Positions 10,545 to 20,279 of a stretch of DNA of 64,000 nt are shown here, in pieces (within the stretch, counting starts at the first letter, position 1; each line of letters opens with the position of its first letter). Under the pieces are notes generated by a model. The model did not search any database and was not told the DNA's origin. It saw only the letters and a program-made list of their open reading frames with translations. This DNA comes from Panicum virgatum (Eukaryota; Streptophyta; Magnoliopsida; Poales; Poaceae), in contig NC_053142.1 of assembly GCF_016808335.1 (NCBI RefSeq), positions 48,851,992 to 48,915,991 on the forward strand. Reading direction: 5' to 3'. Position numbers and translations under genes: made by a program.

Positions 10545-12473
10545 ATGCGCCGCTTCTGCCACGTCCCTCGCGGCCGGCGGGCGGCCACCGCGCCCCACGA
10601 CCACCAGCGGCTCCCGCCGCCGGAGTGGATCGAGCCGTACCCGGACCTCGCGGACCCGAGCCCGTACGCCTCCGCCTCCTCCGCCCCGCCCACCCCGTCG
10701 CCGTGGCTGCCCCGCGTGATCTCCCTCGTCCTCCGCTCCCCGCCCGCCACCCTCGCCGCCGACCTCCGCGCCTTCTGCAAGACCTTCCTCATCCGTCTCT
10801 CCCCGGTCTTCGTCGCCGCCGCGCTCCGCTCCCCGCAGCTCGCCCCGCATCCTCTCCCGTCGCTCCACTTCTTCCGGTCCCTGCCCAACGGCGCCGACCT
10901 CCTCGCCCACCCGCAGAGCCTCCTCAGCTGCTATGTCTCGCTTGTCCACTCCTTTGCCCGCTTCAGGGACGCAACCCCGGATGCTGCCGGCCAGGTGCGG
11001 CAGTTCGTCGCCGAGCTGCGAGCGCACGGGGACGCCGTACTGCAGCACCTCACGCCGGCGTCGTCGGCGTCGCTGATCCGCAGTCTTGCCGCACTCGGCC
11101 TCTCCGAGGAGCTTCTGTGGGCGTGGCAGGCCATGCGCCTCGCCGGCGTTGAGCCTTCCAGGCTCGCCTACAACTGCCTCCTGGATGGCCTGGTTAACGC
11201 CGGCCTCCTAGACACTGCCATCAACGTGTTCGACGCAATGTCCACGGAGGATCGGGTGCGTCCTGACGTGGTTTCCTACAACATTCTGATCAAGGGGTAC
11301 TGCCGTGCAGGGAGGACCCAGGATGCAGTGACACGTTTTGCAGACATGCGGGAACAGGCAGAGCTCACGCCGGACAAGATCACTTACCTTACTCTCATGC
11401 AGCGGCATTACAGCGAGGGCACGTTTCCACAATGCATAGCACTGTTCCAAGAGATGGAAGAGAGGGGAATGGAGCAGGAGATACCTCAGCATGCTTATGT
11501 GCTGGTGATTGGAGCGCTCTGCAAGGACGGGAAACCATTCGAGGGGATGGCTGTGTTTGAGAGGATGCTGAAGCGAGGGTGTTCTGCTAATGCAGCCATG
11601 TACACTGCACTCATTGACTCGATGGGTAAGTTTGGGAGGGAGAAAGAGGCAATGGCACTCTTTGAGAGGATGAAGGCTAGTGGAATTGAGCTTGATGCGG
11701 TCACATATGGTGTGGGTGTTAATTGCTTGTGCCAATTTGGCAATATGGATGAGGCACTTGCATGCTTCAGGAGCTGTGTAGAGAAGGGTGTGGCAGTGAA
11801 TGCCATTTTCTATGCAAGCCTAATTGATGGCTTTGGGAAAGCTGGGATGGTCGACCAGGCACAGGAACTCTTCAAGGAGATGACGTCCAAAGGTTTTGTG
11901 CCAGACTCATATTGTTACAACATTCTGATTGATGCATTAGTCAAAGCAGGAAGAACAGGCGATGCTTGTGCTTTGTACAAGAGGATGGAAGATGACGGCT
12001 GTGATCAAACAGTCTACACGTACACCATACTCATTGACGGTTTGTTCAAGGAACACAAGAATGAGGAAGCCCTGAAGTTCTGGGACAGTATGATTGATAA
12101 AGGAATCACCCCCACTGCTGCAGCTTTCAGGGTCCTCGCCAATGGACTCTGCCTTTCTGGCAAATTCAGCCGGGCATGCAGGATACTGGATGAACTGGCT
12201 CCAATGGGGGTGATCCCTGAGACAGCCCATGAGGATATGATCAATGCCCTGTGTAAGACTGGCAGGTTAAAGCAGGCCTGCAAGTTGGCAGATGGAATTG
12301 TGCAGAAGGGCCGTGAGATACCTGGGAGGGTTCGAACAATGATGATGAATGCACTAAGAAAAGCTGGAAACACTGACCTGGCAGTTAAACTGGTGCATAG
12401 TAAGATCGGCATTGGGTATGAAAGATCTGGCAGCATAAAAAAGAGAGTGAAATTTCAGACCCTGCTCGAGTGA
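10545..12473 (+). CDS. P-class pentatricopeptide repeat protein, similar to Arabidopsis At1g03560
   Basis: A single-exon, 642-residue protein. The first ~70 residues are Arg/Pro/Ala-rich with LPPPEWIEPYPDL, and the overall order and C-terminal block (KIGIGYERSGSIKKRVKF before TLLE) match what I recall of Arabidopsis At1g03560, a predicted mitochondrial PPR protein. From about residue 200 the protein is a chain of roughly 35-residue helical-pair repeats, for example VSYNILIKGYCRAGRTQDAV and YCYNILIDALVKAGRTGDAC. There is no E/DYW tail, so it is P class. Family members bind organelle RNA; the RNA target here is unknown. Antisense and shifted open frames over the GC-rich first half are composition shadows. 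Confidence 0.92.
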   Translation: MRRFCHVPRGRRAATAPHDHQRLPPPEWIEPYPDLADPSPYASASSAPPTPSPWLPRVISLVLRSPPATLAADLRAFCKTFLIRLSPVFVAAALRSPQLAPHPLPSLHFFRSLPNGADLLAHPQSLLSCYVSLVHSFARFRDATPDAAGQVRQFVAELRAHGDAVLQHLTPASSASLIRSLAALGLSEELLWAWQAMRLAGVEPSRLAYNCLLDGLVNAGLLDTAINVFDAMSTEDRVRPDVVSYNILIKGYCRAGRTQDAVTRFADMREQAELTPDKITYLTLMQRHYSEGTFPQCIALFQEMEERGMEQEIPQHAYVLVIGALCKDGKPFEGMAVFERMLKRGCSANAAMYTALIDSMGKFGREKEAMALFERMKASGIELDAVTYGVGVNCLCQFGNMDEALACFRSCVEKGVAVNAIFYASLIDGFGKAGMVDQAQELFKEMTSKGFVPDSYCYNILIDALVKAGRTGDACALYKRMEDDGCDQTVYTYTILIDGLFKEHKNEEALKFWDSMIDKGITPTAAAFRVLANGLCLSGKFSRACRILDELAPMGVIPETAHEDMINALCKTGRLKQACKLADGIVQKGREIPGRVRTMMMNALRKAGNTDLAVKLVHSKIGIGYERSGSIKKRVKFQTLLE

Positions 12474-13184
12474 GTTGCCAGTGCTGTTTTCCTCTAAAGT
12501 GTACTCCGAGGTTAACATCTCGTGCTCCAGGGCCCAGGCTATCTTCCTGAAGAAAGCATCCCCTCCGCACAGGATTTTCTGTTGAATGGTTTGGTAGCTT
12601 TGAGGGACCAGCTTTAAATCAATAAATTATATTGCTATTCAGTTTTTTAAGATACCTTTCCCTGATTGCTTGAAGAACCAAACTGGGATCAGTTTCTTCG
12701 ATGGCACACCTGTACACTACACCGATACATGTTCTAGGACCAGAATCTACTTGGAGCAATTACTTCGTTTACAGCCAAAAGGAAAGGTAACTCACTCGAT
12801 GAATCAGATCTGATTGCCGTAGCGTCAAAAATACTATCACAGAATATGTGAAGCAATGAAGACCAGCTGGTGCTGCTAAGGCACTTTTTAAATTGGTAGC
12901 ACCAAACCGCAACTCAGAGCTACCCTGCTGAATGATGACTGATGAAAAGCTTCGATCCAGATTTAAATGAGTGTCGAGTAATGCATGAGAGATAGAAAGA
13001 GGGGGTAGTTCTTGTCTGGACCGTGCTGGTGATGACTACTGAAGGCCTTAAGCTTCGATTCAGACTTCGAACCCTGCTCGTGATGACTTATGAAAAAAGC
13101 TGAAGACTATGACACTTCTATGATATATCACTTATGAGCAGTAACGCACGAGATGAAAGTAGGTAGTTCTTGTTCTTGTTAGGC
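12474..13184. other. 3' flank of the PPR gene, no gene seen
   Basis: Contains a likely 3' UTR with AATAAATTATATTGC at about 12620. The rest is low-complexity intergenic DNA. No coding frame with support was seen. Confidence 0.5.
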
Positions 13185-13971
13185 AAAATAGCCAATTGCA
13201 TCCTTCAACTAATGGTCAAGGGTCAGTTTAGTTCCTGAACTATAACCGGCAACAGTATGATGAATACGGCATCCAGCATCGCTCAACTCCAAATACTGAT
13301 GATCCTCTGCTTACACTCGTGGACAAATGTCCCCTCTCCATGTCTTAAAAAAATAAAAATCAGAGAGCACACAGCGCTACCACTCCTATGCCTTCCCACT
13401 ACGAGTACCACTCCAAGAAGACAGCAAGCCCACAATCCTTCGATCCCAAGCACTGGGATGTAAATGGTATGGATATTTTCCGACTGTATTCGAATTCGAT
13501 CCGGTCTGGAAGGATTTTTATCCGTCCGTATCCGATTCCGAGTATCCAATATCCGTAATCGATCCGTATCCGAATGCTCAAAATTTACATTTTTTGATGT
13601 CGATATTCATTACAATCTTATCCGATAAAAACTAACATTATCCGTATCCGACTCCGTATTCGAACACAAATATAAAAACAAATACGATATCAGTAATACC
13701 TGTCCGCATCCGATCTGTTTTCATCCATACCAAGCACGAACAATTAAATCTGCTTCAAACCACCTCTCAAAATCAAAGCAGCAGAGTAGCTCTAACATGC
13801 CACACTTCTCAGAATGCTTGAGATGAAGTGGTGTTACAACAGGGCATGCCACATAGGACGAAGCACAAGATTGGTCTAAAAAGAAAAGCTTGAGGACCGA
13901 AATGGTCACTTTAATAGTTTAGAAGATGAAATTAAGCCTCAGCTTATAGTTGAGGGATGAAAATGACTATT
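13185..13971. mobile_element. Candidate MULE-like MITE (host of a smaller nested hAT MITE)
   Basis: The left side reads AAAATAGCCAATTGCATCC then TTCAACTA, and the right side, reverse-complemented, reads AAAATAGTCATTTTCATCC then CTCAACTA. This gives an imperfect inverted terminal repeat of about 30 bases. No target duplication was found, so the class is inferred from the terminal sequence style only. No coding capacity. Confidence 0.4.
13454..13729. mobile_element. Short hAT MITE, TSD CCAAGCAC
   Basis: A 276-bp element with degenerate ends (left TGGGATGTAAATGG; right, reverse-complemented, TATGGATGAAAACAG). It is flanked by perfect 8-bp repeats CCAAGCAC at 13446-13453 and 13730-13737. The interior is full of ATCCG/CGGAT motifs, typical of a widespread grass MITE family. 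Confidence 0.75.
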
Positions 13972-14232
13972 TTATCTTCTCATTAAGTTCATGCATTCGT
14001 TAGTTGACTAGGCTGAGTTAAGTATATATCCAAGTAGAATGTATCACAGGAAACCGGTGCTGAACTAAACACCATAAAAACTGTTACGACTTGCCTATAT
14101 CACGGTTACCAAATCTTAGATATTTAAACAAATACCAAAACAGAGACCAGGATACCAACTTTTCTTCTATACTGTTGCAACATCAACTTATTAATCATCG
14201 GGCAGGTATGGCATTCAAAATAAGTGACTTGA

Positions 14233-14307
14233 AAGGTCAGTATATTTCCACGACGTTCTCACAGTTTACAGGGACACTCAGTCAATGGATTTAAATCATC
14301 AACCATC
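14233..14307 (-). ncRNA. Candidate box C/D snoRNA (single, about 70 nt)
   Basis: Read on the minus strand: C box TTGATGA at 14302-14296, an internal CTGA (D') at 14281-14278, and a D box CTGA at 14240-14237. The C-to-D span is 66 nt, a normal size for this class. Bases just outside the boxes (GG before, CC after) can pair. The first C-box base is U rather than purine. No rRNA target was assigned. Confidence 0.4.
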
Positions 14308-14601
14308 AGACACATACAAACACAAATAATCACAGTACAGGGCCTTTCTGTTCTAATAGGAAAAGGAAAGCACAAGATGTGTGGTATCCAATGGGCTCCG
14401 CAACGCATCTCCATAGATTCACTCCTGCAGATTGATTCAGATAGTTAGGCAGAACTACACAAAAAACTAATTCAATTAATCTACAAAACAAATTGAATAT
14501 TTTATTTGCAGTTCAACGAACGTCAATGCACAGCATACTTCAATTAACAAGAGAATAATTTGTTAGTAATAAAAATGCTGAAGAGGCAATAAAGCCAACA
14601 T

Positions 14602-14717
14602 TATCTCAGACGTCTGAATTCATGTCATATTTGATGCTATTTCTCCAAGTAGGTTTTCCCTGAAGCAGGGACTTGGATACACAGCACATCCATTTTGCAG
14701 ACAGAATCATCACTGAA
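14602..14717 (-). ncRNA. C/D snoRNA-like unit 1 of a five-copy array
   Basis: Minus strand: C box GTGATGA (14713-14707) and D box CTGA (14609-14606), 108 nt end to end. The middle folds as TCCAAGT...ACTTGGA (here read on the complementary strand) around an inner CCCTG/CAGGG helix. The segment before the D box differs from units 3-5 but resembles unit 2. Confidence 0.55.
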
Positions 14718-14862
14718 AGAAGAGTACTTGAAATTTGAAGTGACCTCTAACCAAAACGAAGGAACATGGAGAATAGGCATGCCAAAAAAGAGCAAGCTCA
14801 ACTTTAGAATGAGAGGAAATAGAGTAGATGCAAAATTGTCAATGAAGCATTTTTTCCCACAA

Positions 14863-14980
14863 TGCCTCAGATACATGATTTTGATGTCATGTTATTCACT
14901 GCTTCCTCAAGTAGGTTCTCCCTTAAGCAGGGACTTGAGTCCACAGGACATCCATTTTGCAGACAAAATCATCACAGGCA
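14863..14980 (-). ncRNA. C/D snoRNA-like unit 2
   Basis: C box GTGATGA (14975-14969) and D box CTGA (14870-14867), 109 nt. A 4-bp terminal stem TGCC/GGCA brackets the boxes. The internal stem has changed from CCAAGT/ACTTGG to TCAAGT/ACTTGA with pairing kept. One inner pair (CCCTT/CAGGG) is broken. Confidence 0.6.
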
Positions 14981-15163
14981 GCCAAGTTTCGCAAAGCACG
15001 TTATTTCGCTGAGTCCCAGTAAAAGGAAGATCATCTCAGTAATATGACTTGAGCAGTTAAAAAAATGGCAAAAAGCCCTAAGCACCGTTCCAAATCAGTC
15101 ATAAAGAACAATTCTCATGCAGTATGCATACAAATAACATAGAAACATCTGGCATCGATTCCA

Positions 15164-15279
15164 AACCTCAGGAAATGCCCAGGCATCTCATTTGAATGTA
15201 GGACCCCAAGTAGGTTCTCCCTGAAGCAGGGACTTGGAAGTCAACTACACCTCGAATTGTGGACAACACATCATTGGTA
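15164..15279 (-). ncRNA. C/D snoRNA-like unit 3
   Basis: C-box-like ATGATGT (15274-15268) and D box CTGA (15171-15168), 107 nt. A terminal ACC/GGT stem is possible. The internal hairpin is fully paired. The C box differs at its last base, so this copy may be weaker. Confidence 0.5.
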
Positions 15280-15383
15280 CATGCAAGAATTTCAAATGAA
15301 TGCATTCCACTAATTAAGATACAAACACAACAGGGAAAAAAGCTGAACAGAGTACAACAGAGTACAGTAGCAAACTAAAAAAA

Positions 15384-15500
15384 CACCTCAGAGAATGCCC
15401 AGAAATCTCATTTCAATGTAGGACTCCAAGTAGGTTCTCCCTGACGAGCAGGGACTTGGAGCTATCTACATCTCACACATCAGGCAAATCATCATAGGAC
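15384..15500 (-). ncRNA. C/D snoRNA-like unit 4
   Basis: C box ATGATGA (15495-15489) and D box CTGA (15391-15388), 108 nt. The outer helix extends to CTCCAAGT/ACTTGGAG. Two or three extra bases sit in the apical loop (GACGAGC) without breaking the CCCTG/CAGGG helix. Confidence 0.6.
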
Positions 15501-15571
15501 TAGCAATGAAAACATGCTATAAATAAATGCACCATCATTTTCTCAAAACTTTGGAAAATTCTTCAATTATA

Positions 15572-15688
15572 AAGCTCAGTAAAGGCCCATATATCTCATT
15601 TCAATGTAGGACCCCAAGTAGGTTCTCCCTGAAATTCAGAGACTTGGAGCGATCTACACCTAATTTAAAGGGCAATTCATCATTGGAT
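15572..15688 (-). ncRNA. C/D snoRNA-like unit 5
   Basis: C box ATGATGA (15683-15677) and D box CTGA (15579-15576), 108 nt. The outer helix CCAAGT/ACTTGG is intact. The inner helix has one mismatch (CCCTG/CAGAG). It shares the pre-D-box segment with units 3 and 4. Confidence 0.55.
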
Positions 15689-15739
15689 AGAAGCAAGTCA
15701 AATACAACTTTATCACTACAAAAAAAAATAGTACGTTAA

Positions 15740-16131
15740 TTTAAAAGTGATGAAAAAAGCCTAGCGAACTGAAATTATATAACAACGATTGACAGACAAT
15801 AACGTTAATATACCAGAAGTTAAACGTAATCTGAGAACAAGCAACCAGAGCCGATTTAGTGAGCGATTTTAGAAGCAATACCATAAGAAACAGCAAGCTT
15901 CCACGTTAAACTCACAAGTAACTCTGTGCCTCCATGACTGGGCTTCCTTGAGAGTGAACAATCTCAAGAAACCAAAGGTGAGGAGAGGCACAATCACTTC
16001 ATTCTACACCGAACTAAGAATGTAATCCGCTTACCAGCCTAATCACAAGGAAGCATTCGGCAGGAACCATTAACAAGGCGCCAGTAGATGACAGTAAATA
16101 AAAACCTAACAAAGGAAAAGCTTACCCCATG
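15740..16131 (-). other. NAA10 3' UTR and downstream region
   Basis: Just past the NAA10 stop, the minus strand reads CATGGG|GTAAGC, a good splice donor near 16122. A second one (GGCTG|GTAAGC) lies near 16040. The 3' UTR may therefore be spliced, and its introns or downstream transcript could host the snoRNA-like array. No coding frame seen. Confidence 0.4.
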
Positions 16132-16731
16132 TCAAGTGTTAGACTTCTTATCCGGCGAATTAGAAGACTGTGGAGAAGAACCAGCCGCCGCCGCAGGAGC
16201 GTCGTGGGAGCAGCATCCACCGGGGCCGTGGTGGTGGTGGTGATGATGGTGGTGCTTCTTAGGCTGCGGCTGCCGCAGAGGCTTGCGCATATCGAACGCG
16301 TCCTCTCCGTCGGCGTAGTACTTGGCCTCGATGTCGTGGATCTGGTACCCGAGTGTGGAGGTGTAGAGGTTGAAGGCGGCGCGGTTGGACCGGCGCACGT
16401 GGAGGGAGACGTACTCGGCGCCGAAGACCTGGTCCATGGCGGCCTGCGCGGCGGACATGAGCTTGGTGGCGAGCCCCAGCTTGCGGTGGGAGCGGAGGAC
16501 GGCGAGGGAGGTGATGTGGCCGTGGCAGGGCTCAGAGGGGTCCTCCTCCATCTTGGCGAGCACGTAGCCGACGATGCGGCCGCCGTAGTCCTCGGCGACG
16601 AAGAGGAGCTGCGGCCACGAGAGCATGTGGTAGAGGTAGTACTTCATCTGGTAATTCTCCGGCAGGCACATCAGGTTGCACGCCTGCATCGCGAGCAGGT
16701 CGTCGATGGTCGCCTGCCGGATGCACACCAT
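16132..16731 (-). CDS. NAA10: N-alpha-acetyltransferase catalytic subunit NAA10 (ARD1)
   Basis: An uninterrupted 199-residue protein. It starts [20 protein letters not shown] and continues with the GNAT fold: [13 protein letters not shown], the beta strand with [11 protein letters not shown], and the acetyl-CoA loop [13 protein letters not shown] (R/Q-x2-G/A type). This is followed by [19 protein letters not shown] and [15 protein letters not shown], all hallmarks of the NatA catalytic subunit. NatA acetylates nascent protein N-termini at the ribosome with NAA15. The tail after residue 155 is low complexity and includes a run of nine histidines before GPGG, then Ala/Ser-rich sequence. A TATA-like TTATTAATA lies about 110 bases upstream of the ATG. 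Confidence 0.95.
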   Translation of the reverse strand: MVCIRQATIDDLLAMQACNLMCLPENYQMKYYLYHMLSWPQLLFVAEDYGGRIVGYVLAKMEEDPSEPCHGHITSLAVLRSHRKLGLATKLMSAAQAAMDQVFGAEYVSLHVRRSNRAAFNLYTSTLGYQIHDIEAKYYADGEDAFDMRKPLRQPQPKKHHHHHHHHHGPGGCCSHDAPAAAAGSSPQSSNSPDKKSNT

Positions 16732-16859
16732 CTTGTCCGCCGCCGAATTCTCCCCTCTACTCTCTTGGGTGCGGTGGATTTGTGGTTCTCCGGCGAGAAG
16801 TGGTGATGGTGATGGTGATTCGGACGGCGGCGGCGCTTGGCCTGTATTAATAAAGGGAG

Positions 16860-17636
16860 GATCGGGGGAGGCCTTGACCTAACCCTAGAGGGAAACGGGC
16901 CGAAACAGGCATGTGGGCCGACGGAGTGTTGCTTGTGGGCCGGCCTATGAGCAACTACTCCCTGTGGAGGCAAACTGAAACTGGATATGACAGGCAATCT
17001 TGTAAATATTTCTCAAAAAAAAAGGCCAATCTTGTAAATTATTTTGGAAAGATGACCTGAGAGTTTAAACATGAGAAAATGATGGGGGAACATGAAACTG
17101 TTGTACATGTACATGACAGCACAGAAACATTGACGATCTGAATTTAAATGCAAAAAACGAAGACATCACAAACATGAGTCGTTTCCTTTGCTGCTGGTGC
17201 ATAACAGGAGGAATGAAGACATGGAAGGCGTCAAACTTTTTTATATATAGTTAGAGGGCGTCAAACATTGATGAACGAGTTTGTTCCACAACAATGCGCG
17301 GCAAATAGTGCTTACTCATCAAATTAACCTGAAGCCTTTAGGGACAAGTAGTTCGTGTGTGCATGGTGAGTTGGTGACAACTTATGTACCCCTCGTTCTA
17401 ATTTAAAACAGGCAAAAAAAATAACTCAATAGTAGTATCAGAAAAGAGGCAAAAACTTAAGTACATTGCAACAATACATTAGCAGCAAAGGGTCAACATT
17501 TTAAGTTGCACAATGGAAATTACAACTTCATCAGCAACGGGTAAATAATACATGAGACTGGAGTTCTTTTTCACTGGAACAGATGGTTCTGAGGGTGCTT
17601 TGAGAGCACGGTTCTAAATAACCAACCAGTGCAAGC
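16860..17636. other. Intergenic, no gene seen
   Basis: Region between the NAA10 promoter and the LSM7 stop codon. It is A/T-rich and includes the probable LSM7 3' UTR on the minus strand. No supported coding frame. Confidence 0.5.
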
Positions 17637-19513
17637 TTATGCCCCATCGGCAAGGAAAGGGTTCGCGATCTCATCAGTTCCATCAGTTGGTGAGACCAGC
17701 ATGACTGCCGTGCCCCTGCACACCTGCAAGGAACAGAAAGGAGCGTATAATGTTCAGATCGGCAGTTCTAAAGCCATGAAAAAGCAACATCGCATATACC
17801 AAAAGTATTCTAAAGCCCATCACAAAGCAACATCACATATACCAAAAGTAATTTATTTAGCAGTGACCTGAAAATCATGTAGTTTCTTACTAATATTCAG
17901 GTAACAACAGGAGGACTACTAAAAGTCTAAAATACTAGTGCCTGAGCCTACTTTGCGCTTATTCTTAAAATCGTTCATTGCTAACTAAATGGGCACAAGC
18001 TTGCGAGAACATCAGCAACATGGACCAACAGCTCCCCGATCGCATCAGTGAAATATAGAAAAATGACGGACAACACATGTTAAGTCTAATCTCTCAGAAA
18101 AGAATACTTACAATGAGGCCAAGCTGTCTGGTTTTCCCAGATAGCTTCAATGGGTCATCTTGCTCTACAAAAGAAAATGAATAGATTATGGATCATTCCA
18201 TTCAGCACTACAAAAAGAACTTTAACAGTATTCCATCTGCGTACAAAGCATATGAGCTACAGAAATAAGGCACTATGACCCAGTTCTTTGCAGAATATAG
18301 AATCCAAAGCTTCATTCAGTCTTAACACTTAGTTGAGTGCTAGTGAACAGTTATCTCATCCCTAGCCAAATTTTAACTAAACTATCAGCTAGCAAATGCT
18401 AACTGCCCAAAATTATTGAGGCAACAATGTTGTAAATTGTGTCCTAAGTCCTAACTCTAGCCAATTTTAATGAGCAAGATGTTATACAACAAAACCAAAG
18501 GAATCAGACAGTACCTCTTTCGGACTCCACTGCTTCATCTAGCACTAAGTTGAGTAGCTGGTCGTATCCCTTTAAAGTTCCTGTCACTGGACACATGAAT
18601 ATGGTGGCAGGTAAGCATATACAGAAAAAAAAGTCCAGAAAAGGTACACAAGGGTCCATGTATTGAAATCACTAAAGAAGCTTACACATTCTTCAGCTAC
18701 TAGCACAAGAGACAATAAGCCTATTGTGTAATAAGATGCTTCCAAAATAAAAGGAAGTTGCAAGTCAAGAGATTGTGCAAATGATTTGCAGTAAACATTC
18801 CAGATTGTAGTACACTTGTAGCCCACAAAAATATGACAACAATCCTAATTAATTTTCACTATCTACTTTATCCTTTTCCTGTTCTATAAATACATGTATG
18901 CAAACATAAACCCAGTTGGGGAGCAAGCACACATTATGTTTTCGAGTGAATTTCACAAAACCTAAGTTTTCTGGCCCAGGTGACTAACCCCAGGTTTTGT
19001 GGTTCCCTGACCACAAGTCCAACAAAAAAAAAATTATTATATGACTATGGGTTTAAACAAATGCCATGGTTATGTAGCAGATTTTGTGAACTTCACCCGA
19101 TAACTCGCTTAAAACGACGGCACAGCAGCACAAGTTAACACAAACACCAAGCACATGAACATATCACAAGCTGGATAGGGAGCCTATCCATAGGATTCCA
19201 CTTTAACTGTGTTAAATAGCTACATCCTCCTCATGGAGAAGGCGCAAATTTGGGGCACGAAATTGTTCAGACAATTAGAGGAGGAAGGAGGGGGATGTGA
19301 AATCAACCTTGCCGGCCGCCGGTGAGCTTCACCTGGACGCCCTTGTCGACGAACTTCGCCAGGTCGAGTGCAGTCTCCTTGCGCCCCGCCTGATCAGGAA
19401 GCAAACAAACAGCACCACTCAACCTCGCATCACGAGCCAGCCGCCACACGAATCTAAAACAAGCGAACTACTACGCGCACGAAAAGGGAAGTCCATGCTT
19501 AGTTCCTTACCAT
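17637..19513 (-). CDS. LSM7: U6 snRNA-associated Sm-like protein LSm7
   Basis: Five coding exons on the minus strand: 19511-19513 (the ATG alone, before GTAAGG), 19308-19389, 18515-18586, 18112-18164 and 17637-17723. All are bounded by GT-AG and the phases agree, giving 98 residues. The protein reads M-AGRKETALDLAKFVDKGVQ, then the Sm1 motif region VKLTGGRQVTGTLKGYDQLLN-type with LVLDEAVE, then the Sm2 motif GLIVCRGTAVMLVSP, ending NPFLADGA. LSm7 is part of the LSm1-7 ring (cytoplasmic mRNA decapping) and the LSm2-8 ring (U6 snRNA, splicing). Its 5' end faces MRE11 with about 300 bases between the likely transcription starts. Confidence 0.93.
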
Positions 19514-19860
19514 CTCGACACTAGCACGCGGCCGAACCCTTCGCGAGGCTGGCTCCTCCTACCTCCGCCCGAGCGCCTCAAATCGACGAGGGATTTGAGC
19601 GGGTTTCTACCCTAGAAATCGATGCGGCCGCCGCAGCTGCGGAACTCACGGAGAAGACGAGAAGAGGAGGATGGGGAAAGTCGCAGCTCACACGGCCCAT
19701 GTAAACTTGCATAGGTATGTTCAATGTTGGCCCAGACCATAACTTTTTAGGGTCCTATATCCGTTTTCGTTTCCTCGAAAGCGTATTTCTCAGTTCATGC
19801 TTTTCATCTGCCCTTGTCTCCGTTCGAGACTTCGAGGGAACCGAGGACGGAGGGCGCCAC
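19514..19860. promoter_or_regulatory. Shared bidirectional promoter region of LSM7 (-) and MRE11 (+)
   Basis: The LSM7 start codon lies at 19513 (minus). The MRE11 non-coding first exon appears to occupy roughly 19800-19950, ending TGGACGGACAG|GTAATTT. The interval contains no other gene. No clear TATA box was seen on either side. Confidence 0.5.
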
Positions 19861-20279
19861 CAGGGGGACAGGCTTGGACTTCCCGCCAGTGCCGGGCGCC
19901 GCGGTCTCCTCGCCAGGGCGGCGGCGGCTACTGGCCGCTGGACGGACAGGTAATTTCTTCTCCGTCTATCGCGTCCGATAACCTTGCGTTTCCGTGTTTC
20001 GCGTCGGGCTTTCTGAGTGGGGGCGCGCAGTCGCATGCGTGCAGAGTGGTTTTTGAATTTGTTCGTATTGGGTGTGGGGTCAATGTTCTTGCGCGCGGCA
20101 CCTGTTCGACGAAATGCCTGCACCCCCTCCGTGGTGTTCTCTCTTGCACCCTTTTGCTGTATTATTAATTCATTTGTAATGTAACTTGCGCAACCGTTGG
20201 TTTTTGCAGTGACACCGCATGTTTTTTTTTTTTTTTTGCAGAAGGGATTGATCTGGTCAACTAGTTGAGGTCGAGTCCA

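Noticed and set aside
10446..11152. Several long antisense and shifted open frames over the GC-rich PPR 5' half.
   Set aside because: Compositional shadows of the real PPR frame, without domains.
16258..16290. The nine-histidine run of NAA10 as an artificial tag.
   Set aside because: It is internal, encoded by mixed CAC/CAT codons and followed by more protein. Low-complexity His tails are plausible in plant NAA10.
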